Of a stretch of DNA of 64,000 bases, positions 16,989 through 24,493 are shown in pieces. A model generated the notes under the pieces. The model saw nothing but the letters and a program-made list of their open reading frames with translations. It did no database searches and had not been told where the DNA came from. Position numbers and translations under genes: made by a program. The stretch comes from Bacteroidaceae bacterium (GTDB taxonomy: Bacteria > Bacteroidota > Bacteroidia > Bacteroidales > Bacteroidaceae): positions 1 through 64,000 of the forward strand of contig JAFYQK010000016.1 in assembly GCA_017547165.1 (NCBI GenBank). Reading direction: 5' to 3'. Each line of letters starts with the position of its first letter. Position 1 is the first letter of the stretch.

Positions 16989-18128
16989 ATGAATACTATG
17001 AGTGATATCATTGTTAAGAAAGTTGAAACAAAGCATGATCTGGATGAATTCGTTAGATTTCCTCTTGATTTGTATGCCGGCAATGAGCAGTTTGTACCAG
17101 AGATGGCAAGCGATGTTCGTAACAGTTTTAATCCTGATAAAAATCATGGTTTGTCGTTCACAGAAGTACAGGCTTTTATTGCTGTAGATGGCAAGAAGAC
17201 AGTGGGGCGTATCGTAGGCATCATCAATAAGAGGGCAAACACAAAGTGGAACACTCAGGTTGTTCGTTTTGGATATATTGATTTTATTGATGACCTGAGA
17301 GTTAGCAAGGCATTATTGGATACGGTTGTTGAGTGGGGACGCGAGAGAGGTATGACTGAGATTCAAGGTCCCCTCGGCATAACTGACTTCGATAAGGAGG
17401 GTATGCTGGTGGAGGATTTTGATCGCGAAGGCTCGATGATTGATATCTATAACTATCCTTACTATCCGAAGCACATGGAGGCTCATGGGTATAGCAAGGT
17501 GGTTGACTGGGTTCAAATCCGTGTGGCAATACCAAAGGAGGTTCCTGCAAGATATGCCAGAGTAGCAAAGCTCAGTAAGGAAATGTATGGACTTACCGTT
17601 AAGAAAGTATCGCTGAAGGAGGCTTATAACGGAGAGGGGCACCGATTGTTTGAACTGATGAATGTGGCTTATGCTCCGTTGTTTGGTTACAGTTCGTTTA
17701 CGCCTCGACAGATAGATTTCTTCTTGAAAACGTACTTGCCGTTGGCAGATATGGACCTTATTCCTATTGTTGAAAACGAAAAGGGAGAGATGGTGGCTGC
17801 TGCTGTAACAATGGCGAGTATGTCACAAGCTTTAAGGAAGTCGAAAGGAAAATTGCTGCCCTTTGGTTGGTGGCATATGCTGAAGGCTTTGAAACTGAAG
17901 CACGAAGAAACTGCCAATCTGATGCTTATTGCAGTGAGGCCTGATATGCAGGGATTGGGAGTGAATGCGTTGATATTCGACGACCTTATTCCTGTTTATA
18001 ACAGAAAGGGATACAAATATGCTGAAACGGGTCCGCAGCTTGAGGATAATGTGAAGGAACTTTCGCAGTGGAAGCCGCTTAATCCCGAGGTGATAAAGAG
18101 AAGAAGGTGCTTCTCAAAGAAATTGTAA
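16989..18128 (+). CDS. GNAT-fold N-acyltransferase-like protein, first gene of the lipid/pigment cluster
   Basis: A protein of about 379 residues with ATG starts at 16989 and 16998. Two stretches resemble GNAT folds: residues about 55-130 (VGRIVGIINKRAN, then EIQGPLGITDFDKEG) and the C-terminal third (NLMLIAVRPDMQGLGVNALIFDDL), the latter with the V-x-P-x-x-Q/R-G-x-G acyl-CoA loop. Similar long GNAT-like proteins are found in Bacteroidetes next to lipid and aryl-polyene genes, but their acceptor is not known. An N- or O-acyl transfer from the cluster's ACP is possible, as no other acyltransferase is present. The spacing of 41 bases to the ketosynthase supports one operon. Confidence 0.75.
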   Translation: MNTMSDIIVKKVETKHDLDEFVRFPLDLYAGNEQFVPEMASDVRNSFNPDKNHGLSFTEVQAFIAVDGKKTVGRIVGIINKRANTKWNTQVVRFGYIDFIDDLRVSKALLDTVVEWGRERGMTEIQGPLGITDFDKEGMLVEDFDREGSMIDIYNYPYYPKHMEAHGYSKVVDWVQIRVAIPKEVPARYARVAKLSKEMYGLTVKKVSLKEAYNGEGHRLFELMNVAYAPLFGYSSFTPRQIDFFLKTYLPLADMDLIPIVENEKGEMVAAAVTMASMSQALRKSKGKLLPFGWWHMLKALKLKHEETANLMLIAVRPDMQGLGVNALIFDDLIPVYNRKGYKYAETGPQLEDNVKELSQWKPLNPEVIKRRRCFSKKL

Positions 18129-18169
18129 TTAAGATAAGAGAATAACAAATAAAATACATTTAAGATTTT

Positions 18170-19390
18170 ATGGAAAATAGAGTTGTAATCACAGGTATGG
18201 GCATTTGGTCTTGCTTAGGTCAAACACTTGACGAGGTTCGTCAGAGTCTTTACGACGGCAAGAGCGGAATCATCTTCTCTCAAGAGAGAAAGGATATGGG
18301 TTTCCGTAGCGGTTTGTGCGCTGATGTTCCCACTCCTGATTTGAAGAAATTGGTTAGCAGAACAATGCGCCAGTTTATGCCCGAAGAGGCACAGTATGCT
18401 TATATGGCAACTAAGAGTGCGTTGGAACATGCACGCCTTGATCAGGACTATATTGATTCTCACGAGGTTGGTATTATTTATGGCAATGATAGTGTTGCTG
18501 AGGCTACTATGGTGGCTTTGGATCGTTTCCGTGAGTTTAAGGAGACAAGTGCTTGCGGTAGCGGTGCTATCTTCCAGAGCATGAACAGTACCGTGACCAT
18601 GAACCTTGCATGCTTGTTCCGTTTGCGTGGCATTAACCTTACCAGCAGTGCGGCATGTGCAAGTTCTTCTTTGGCTATAGGTAACGCATACCTTCTTATC
18701 AAGAACGGTTTGTCGGATTGTATTATCACTGGTGGTGCTCAGGAGGCTAATATGTATTGTGTAGCAAGTTTCGACGGTATTCAGGCGTTCTCAACTCGTG
18801 AGGATGAACCCACCAAGGCTTGTCGTCCTTTCGATAAGAACCGTGATGGTCTGGTTCCTGGTGGTGGTGCAGCTACCATCATTCTCGAGAGCTACGAACA
18901 TGCAGTGAAGCGTGGTGCACCAATCCTTGCTGAGATTGTAGGTTGGGGCTTCAGTGGTAACGGTGACCATATCTCTACCCCCAACGTAGCAGGTCCTGCA
19001 CGTTCATTGGAGTTGGCACTTCGTAATGGTGGTATCAATCCCAACGAGATTGGTTACCTGAATGCACATGCTACAAGTACTCATGCGGGTGACGGTCGTG
19101 AGGCAATGGCAATCAAGCAGATTTTCGGTGACTATGCTATACCCGTGACATCAACCAAATCACAGACTGGTCATGAGATGTGGGCAGCTGGTGCTGCTGA
19201 GTGTGTATACAGCATGCTGATGATGAAGAACGACTTTATCGCTGGTAACATCAACTTTGAGGAGCCCGACGAGGAGACTGCATGTGTTAATGTCATTCCC
19301 GAGACTACAGAGAGACATTTTGATATGTTCCTGAGCAACAGCTTCGGTTTTGGCGGTACCAACAGCACCTTGATTGTGAAGAATCTGTAA
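18170..19390 (+). CDS. Beta-ketoacyl-ACP synthase (FabF/ApeO-like)
   Basis: A 406-residue thiolase-fold ketosynthase with the full catalytic set: Cys163 in SSAACASSSL, His300 in NAHATSTHAGD, Lys330 and His335 in STKSQTGHEMWAAG, and GFGGTNSTL near the end. It is therefore an active condensing enzyme and not a chain-length factor. It condenses malonyl-ACP with a growing acyl-ACP. The next gene is an ACP, and dehydratases and a ketoreductase follow, so it probably builds a polyene or fatty acyl chain. It is the only ketosynthase in the cluster, whereas characterised aryl-polyene systems have two or three. Confidence 0.9.
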   Translation: MENRVVITGMGIWSCLGQTLDEVRQSLYDGKSGIIFSQERKDMGFRSGLCADVPTPDLKKLVSRTMRQFMPEEAQYAYMATKSALEHARLDQDYIDSHEVGIIYGNDSVAEATMVALDRFREFKETSACGSGAIFQSMNSTVTMNLACLFRLRGINLTSSAACASSSLAIGNAYLLIKNGLSDCIITGGAQEANMYCVASFDGIQAFSTREDEPTKACRPFDKNRDGLVPGGGAATIILESYEHAVKRGAPILAEIVGWGFSGNGDHISTPNVAGPARSLELALRNGGINPNEIGYLNAHATSTHAGDGREAMAIKQIFGDYAIPVTSTKSQTGHEMWAAGAAECVYSMLMMKNDFIAGNINFEEPDEETACVNVIPETTERHFDMFLSNSFGFGGTNSTLIVKNL

Positions 19391-19449
19391 ACAGAATTAT
19401 ATATAGAAAACCCTAAATTTATTAACATTATAACCAAATTTTTTTGATT

Positions 19450-19689
19450 ATGACAAGAGAAGAAATCATTGAAAAGGTAATTGAGACCCTTTCTGAAGAG
19501 TTTGAGGTAGAGCAGGAGGTTATCACTCCCGATGCTGTTATCTACGACACATTGCAGTTGGATAGCTTGAGTCTGGTTGACCTTGTTGCTGTAGTACAGT
19601 ACACCTTCAAGGTTAAGATTCCTGTTGCTGACCTTCCAAGTGTAAAGACTTTCAACGACTTGTATGACTACATCGAGAGCCATCAGTAA
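19450..19689 (+). CDS. Acyl carrier protein
   Basis: A 79-residue acidic protein. LQLDSLSLVDLVAVVQ contains the phosphopantetheine attachment Ser39 in the D-S-L motif, with the usual helix II after it. The ATG at 19450 gives the normal N-terminus (MTREEIIEKV); an upstream TTG is less likely. It should carry the acyl chain for the neighbouring ketosynthase, dehydratases and ketoreductase. Its 3' end overlaps the next gene by 26 bases, so the two are translationally linked. Confidence 0.92.
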   Translation: MTREEIIEKVIETLSEEFEVEQEVITPDAVIYDTLQLDSLSLVDLVAVVQYTFKVKIPVADLPSVKTFNDLYDYIESHQ

Positions 19690-20098
19690 GATTGAAGAAC
19701 TTATACCCCAGCGCTCGCCCATCATGATGGTGGACGAGCTGCTGAAGGTAGAAGGTGATGAGTGCACATGCCAGTTGACCGTTAGAGAGGACAACTACTT
19801 CGTTGAGGGCGATGGCATGATGGCAGAGCCTGGTGTGATTGAGCACATTGCACAAAGTGCTTCGGCTTTTGCCGGTTATAAGGCTGTTGCTGAAGGTGCC
19901 ACAGAACCACCTGTTGGCTATATTGGCGAGGTGAAGAATTTCAGAATTTACCGTCGCCCAATGGTAGGTGATGTCCTTAGTACCGTTATCACTATGGGAG
20001 CAACAGTAGGTGGTGTTACCATCATAAGCGGTTGCACATATTGCAAGGACGAGTGTATTGCTGAAACCCAAATGAAAATCTTTGTTCGCGAAGATTAA
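19664..20098 (+). CDS. ApeP-like hotdog dehydratase subunit
   Basis: A 144-residue hotdog protein: SKIEELIPQRSPIMMVDELL at the N-terminus, then NYFVEGDGMMAEPGVIEHIAQ at residues 44-64. It aligns with FabZ around E-x-x-A-Q (Glu60), but the FabZ catalytic His of G-H-F-P-G is replaced (GDG at 49-51), as in the ApeP-type partner dehydratases of aryl-polyene pathways, which have EHxAQ. It probably acts together with the second dehydratase (20184). This is based on motifs; whether it is active alone is unclear. Confidence 0.75.
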   Translation: MTTSRAISKIEELIPQRSPIMMVDELLKVEGDECTCQLTVREDNYFVEGDGMMAEPGVIEHIAQSASAFAGYKAVAEGATEPPVGYIGEVKNFRIYRRPMVGDVLSTVITMGATVGGVTIISGCTYCKDECIAETQMKIFVRED

Positions 20099-20183
20099 GT
20101 GACGTGAATATAATAAGCTGTCTTTATTAAAACGGAGCAGATTATTTTTGAATGTCACTAACATTATACCTTATATATAATAT

Positions 20184-20555
20184 ATGTTGCTGGAAAATAA
20201 ATTTTACAAGGTCTTGTCCGTAAACCAAACAGATACTTTGCAGGCTGAATACAGGCTTGCCATATTGTCGGAGTGTGATGTTTATAACGGGCATTTTCCT
20301 GGTGACCCTGTTTGTCCCGGCGTCTGCAATATTGAGACAATAAAAGAATGTGCAATGTTGCTGACTGGCGAGGTGTTGCGATACAACACCATCAAGCAAT
20401 GCCGTCTGACAGCATTGGCGACTCCTACTGTTTGTCCTGAGGTTAAGGTGCAGTTGGCGTTGACCGCCACCGATGCTGGTTATAATATTCAGGCCACAAT
20501 TGCTGACGACAATCAGGTTTACATGATTTTAAAAGGTCTATTGGATAAGCAATGA
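20184..20555 (+). CDS. FabZ/ApeI-like 3-hydroxyacyl-ACP dehydratase
   Basis: A 123-residue hotdog protein with the classical FabZ motif GHFPGDPVCPGVCNIETIKE (residues 36-55): catalytic His37 and Glu51 are both there. It should dehydrate 3-hydroxyacyl-ACP to trans-2-enoyl-ACP. The length is shorter than FabZ (about 140-150). An ATGA overlap with the MMPL transporter shows tight coupling. With no enoyl reductase in the cluster, double bonds made here should remain, as in a polyene. Confidence 0.82.
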   Translation: MLLENKFYKVLSVNQTDTLQAEYRLAILSECDVYNGHFPGDPVCPGVCNIETIKECAMLLTGEVLRYNTIKQCRLTALATPTVCPEVKVQLALTATDAGYNIQATIADDNQVYMILKGLLDKQ

Positions 20556-23053
20556 CACGATTATTTCTGAAAATTTACGAATTCTTTAGTAAACATCGGG
20601 CAGTTATGTGGTGCTCGATGCTTATAATTTTTGTTTTTTGCGGTTATTTTACCACACAGATTCATTTAGAGGAAGACTTGAACAAACTGATGCCATCGTC
20701 TAAGAATGAGGATGGTACGACAAAGTTGGCATTCTCTAACTTGAGGATAGTTGACAAGACTTTCCTTTTGTTTGAGTCGAAAGAAGGTTCCACCCCCGAG
20801 AATTTGATAAGCTGTTGCGATGAGTTTGCAGACTCGTTGTTTGCTTATAACGAATCATTGGATAGTAATAAGGTTTTCTCTGATATTTTTTATTGTTTGG
20901 ACGAGAACCTGATGCCTGACGCCATTGATTATCTTAGTCAGCATATTCCATCTTATATAGATACATCATACTATTCTGCTTTCGACACCTTGTTGACAGA
21001 AGAACATGTTCTTGCCCAGATGCATAAGAATGCGGAGGATTTCGACAGTGATTTTGGAAGCATGTTCCCCGAACTTATAGAAATGGACCCTATTGGCATG
21101 CGTAATATCATCGCTTCGTCGATGTCGTCGTTGTTGAAGGGCGGAACAGGTGGAATTGCCACAATAGAAAACCATTTCTTCGTGCCCGATTCTTCGGTAT
21201 GCATGGCTTTCATCACACCACAGTTTTCTTCGACCAACACTGGTCAGGGTGGAAAAATGTTTGAGAGGATAAACAAGCAGATTGTGGATTTTGCCGTTAA
21301 ATATCCCGACGTACATATTTGTTATCACGGTACACCTGCATATGGGTTCTATAACTCAAGAACCATTAAGGATGATTTGGTGGGTACTGTGGCATGGAGT
21401 GAAATCCTTGTTCTCTTGCTTCTGTTCTTATGTATGCGCAACTGGAACACCATACCATTGCTGTTCCTGCCTGTTGCCTTTGGTACATTGTTCGGACTTG
21501 CGACAATGTATTTCATAAAGGGACAGTTCTCGCTGATGGCACTTGGCATTGGTGCGATAATACTTGGTGTGGCGATGAGTTATGTTCTGCACATATTGGT
21601 TCACTACAAGTATGTCAACGACCCTGTACAGGTGTTGCGCGATGAGACAAAGCCTGTGCTTTTAGGATGTGTCACCACCATTGGCTCGTTTATCGGTCTG
21701 CTGTTCGTGAAGACAGATCTTCTGCAGGACTTCGGTCTTTTTGCTGCCTTGGCCATTGTTGGTACAACAGTGTTCTCTCTTGTATATCTTCCTCATCTTA
21801 TGAAGATGGAGAAGAACAAGGTAAACAAGAAGGCTTTTTCTTTGATAGACAAGGTGAATACCTACAAGTTCCACGACAAGAAATGGTTATTGGCATTGAT
21901 AGGTGTGATTATTACCGTTTGTGTAGGATTCTATTTTGCCAAAGGAACCAATTTTGATGCCAACATGAACAATTTGGGTTATGTTGACAAGGAGGTCGGT
22001 TATGCAAGCAAATTGTATCGTGACAAGACTGCCACCGGTTACAGTTCAACATATTTTGCTTCGCAGGGTAAGACCGTTGAGGAGGCATTGCATAACTTTG
22101 ATCTTTTAGACAGCAAGCTGGACTCTCTTAAGCAGCTTGGTGTCGTAAAGCAATATACTCCAATAAACCGTTTCTTCATCAATCTTGACAAGCAGCAGGA
22201 AAGAATAGACGCATGGTATGCCTATTGGACAGAAGAACGTCAGCAGAAGGTTCGTGACCTTGTTGCTGCTACCGCTCCCAAGGCAGGACTTAACGCTGAG
22301 GGTTTCGAGGCTTTCTTCGATATGGTAAATGCGGAGTATGAGCCAGCGCCTTTGTATGAGGCAGGAATAGTGCCTGATGGTTATCTGTCGACATTGATAG
22401 AGAAGACATGGGGTGGTGAGTACTTATGCTTTGCCAATGTTCAATATGAGGGTGACAAGGATTTCAGTGAGAACAGTAATTTCATGAGAATATGCAATAC
22501 CGTCTCTGCAGAACCTACCTTGTTGGTTTTGGATACCACATATTACACACAGGATTCGCTGAATGTTCTGAACAACGACTTCAATGTGCTGCAGTGGATG
22601 AGCATGGCATTTGTGTTTTTTGTTTTGCTGGTAAGTTTCCACTTTAACCTGAAATATACCATTCTTGGGTTTGCTCCAATTCTGTTGAGCTGGCTCATTG
22701 TTTTGGGTTCTATGGCAATATTCAACGTACAATTCAATCTCATTAACATCATCATCTCAACCTTCATCTTCGGTGTGGGTGTTGACTACAGCATTTTTGT
22801 TATGAATGGCTTGATTGCTGATAAGGAAAACGGAGGAGATAACAACTTGATGTTACGTTATCACAAGACGGCCATAGCTTTTAGTGCCGTAATACTGATT
22901 GTTACTGTTGCAAGTATGCTGTTTGCCAATCATCCTGCTATAAAGAGCGTCGGCTTCGCTACCCTTATAGGTATGATAAGTGCTGTTGTTCTAAGCTATG
23001 TCTGCCAACCGGCACTCTTTAAGTTGATGAAGAATAAGCGTACCGAAAAATAA
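20552..23053 (+). CDS. MMPL/RND-family exporter
   Basis: An 833-residue protein. Helix 1 lies at about residues 17-37, a group of helices at about 275-430, another at about 448-468, and a second group at about 680-825, with large periplasmic segments between. This is the duplicated RND layout of MMPL proteins. ILGVAMSYVLHILVHY and FGVGVDYSIFVMNGL carry the mid-membrane motif that in this family holds proton-relay Asp residues; the first copy has Ser instead of Asp. In aryl-polyene clusters a homologous exporter moves the lipid-linked product across the inner membrane, which fits the neighbouring LolA-like gene. Confidence 0.88.
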   Translation: MTRLFLKIYEFFSKHRAVMWCSMLIIFVFCGYFTTQIHLEEDLNKLMPSSKNEDGTTKLAFSNLRIVDKTFLLFESKEGSTPENLISCCDEFADSLFAYNESLDSNKVFSDIFYCLDENLMPDAIDYLSQHIPSYIDTSYYSAFDTLLTEEHVLAQMHKNAEDFDSDFGSMFPELIEMDPIGMRNIIASSMSSLLKGGTGGIATIENHFFVPDSSVCMAFITPQFSSTNTGQGGKMFERINKQIVDFAVKYPDVHICYHGTPAYGFYNSRTIKDDLVGTVAWSEILVLLLLFLCMRNWNTIPLLFLPVAFGTLFGLATMYFIKGQFSLMALGIGAIILGVAMSYVLHILVHYKYVNDPVQVLRDETKPVLLGCVTTIGSFIGLLFVKTDLLQDFGLFAALAIVGTTVFSLVYLPHLMKMEKNKVNKKAFSLIDKVNTYKFHDKKWLLALIGVIITVCVGFYFAKGTNFDANMNNLGYVDKEVGYASKLYRDKTATGYSSTYFASQGKTVEEALHNFDLLDSKLDSLKQLGVVKQYTPINRFFINLDKQQERIDAWYAYWTEERQQKVRDLVAATAPKAGLNAEGFEAFFDMVNAEYEPAPLYEAGIVPDGYLSTLIEKTWGGEYLCFANVQYEGDKDFSENSNFMRICNTVSAEPTLLVLDTTYYTQDSLNVLNNDFNVLQWMSMAFVFFVLLVSFHFNLKYTILGFAPILLSWLIVLGSMAIFNVQFNLINIIISTFIFGVGVDYSIFVMNGLIADKENGGDNNLMLRYHKTAIAFSAVILIVTVASMLFANHPAIKSVGFATLIGMISAVVLSYVCQPALFKLMKNKRTEK

Positions 23054-23057
23054 TAAG

Positions 23058-24476
23058 ATGTATCAGGCTGATATCATCATAATAGGAAGTGGATTAGGAG
23101 GGCTTGAGGTAGCCCTTGCTATGGCTCAGGAAGGCAAGAAGGTTCTTGTTTTGGAACGTCAGGTCCAGCCTGGCGGATGCATGCAGAGCTACCGAAGGGG
23201 AGCGATGCATCTGGATACCGGTTTGCATTATGTTGGCGGTCTTTCAGAAAGCAGTGCCCTTTATGAGTCGTTCAATAAATATGGCCTGATGTCCCTTCCA
23301 TGGAAGCAGATGGATACGGAATGTTTTGAGGAAATACATATTGCCGGAAAATCATATTGTTGGCCACAGGGTATTGATAACTTCATTAATGCTATGAAGA
23401 CCTATTTCCCCCACGAAACAGATGGTCTTGACAAATATGCAAAGTTGTTGTATTGCACCGATGAGTTGTGGATGCAACAGACAAATGCCTGGGACTATCT
23501 GAATTCCATAATATCTGACAAAACGTTGATTCAGGTTCTTACTGCTCCAGCCCTGTGCAAGATGGAGTTGCGTAAGGAATCGCTGCCATTGTTCACTTTT
23601 GTACATGGAACAGCACCATTTATTGAGAACAGTTGGCGCTTGGCAACAGACGGCAATGCCATTGTTGAGCGCCTTGTGGAGCAGATAAGAGAACTTGGTG
23701 GAGAGGTACTGACCGGCAAGGAAGTCGTTTCGCTTGAAGAGGAGGGTGGTATCGTTACAAAGGCACATTGCTTGGACGGCAGCGAATATTCGGCAAAATG
23801 GTTTGTGAGTAATGCTCACCCTGCTGTTACATGCAGTCTTGTCAAGGATAGCAAGGTGATGAAGAACATCTTCCGCCGTCGTATGCAGTCACAACCCAAC
23901 ACACATGGCATGTTCACACTGCATCTTCAATTGCATAACAATGCCTTGGAATACTTCAATCACAACAAGATTGTCCTGCCAGAGGAAGAGTGCTGGGATG
24001 TTGCTGTAGGCAGCGATTTAAAGGTTAAGGCCATAATGATAAGTGCGCGCATACCTGAGGATGGTAGCAAGGTAACAAATGTAGATATACTGACACCAAT
24101 GCTGTGGGATTGTGTCTCGGAATATACTGATTCGACATTGTTCCACCGCCCTGAGTTGTATATGAAATTAAAAGAAGAAATTGCTGCTCAATGTCTTGAT
24201 ATTGCCGAGTCGGTAATACCTGATCTACGCTCTATGGTTGTTAAGTCGTGGAGCAGCAGTCCGCTTACCTACAGGGATTATAACCTGACTCCCGAAGGCA
24301 GTGCTTTTGGTTTCAGAAAGGATTTCTCAAATCCGATGTCAACGATTATATCCCCTAAAACGCAGATTCCCAATCTGCTGATGACAGGCCAGAGTCTTAT
24401 GTTGCATGGACTGCATGGAGTTACCATGACAGCGGCCTACACCTGCAATGAGATAAACAAGAACACCATAAACTAA
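23058..24476 (+). CDS. CrtI-like NAD(P)/FAD-dependent oxidoreductase
   Basis: A 472-residue flavoprotein of the phytoene-desaturase/carotenoid-isomerase class. The Rossmann dinucleotide motif IIIIGSGLGGLE lies at residues 6-17, followed by LVLERQVQPGGCMQSY. The C-terminal NLLMTGQSLMLHGLHGVTM matches the FAD-closing motif of this family. It could desaturate, isomerise or reduce a polyene or an aromatic precursor. CrtI-like proteins are not part of the E. coli aryl-polyene cluster but occur in Bacteroidetes pigment clusters. The substrate is unknown. Confidence 0.85.
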   Translation: MYQADIIIIGSGLGGLEVALAMAQEGKKVLVLERQVQPGGCMQSYRRGAMHLDTGLHYVGGLSESSALYESFNKYGLMSLPWKQMDTECFEEIHIAGKSYCWPQGIDNFINAMKTYFPHETDGLDKYAKLLYCTDELWMQQTNAWDYLNSIISDKTLIQVLTAPALCKMELRKESLPLFTFVHGTAPFIENSWRLATDGNAIVERLVEQIRELGGEVLTGKEVVSLEEEGGIVTKAHCLDGSEYSAKWFVSNAHPAVTCSLVKDSKVMKNIFRRRMQSQPNTHGMFTLHLQLHNNALEYFNHNKIVLPEEECWDVAVGSDLKVKAIMISARIPEDGSKVTNVDILTPMLWDCVSEYTDSTLFHRPELYMKLKEEIAAQCLDIAESVIPDLRSMVVKSWSSSPLTYRDYNLTPEGSAFGFRKDFSNPMSTIISPKTQIPNLLMTGQSLMLHGLHGVTMTAAYTCNEINKNTIN

Positions 24477-24493
24477 ATTATAAACTACGAACG

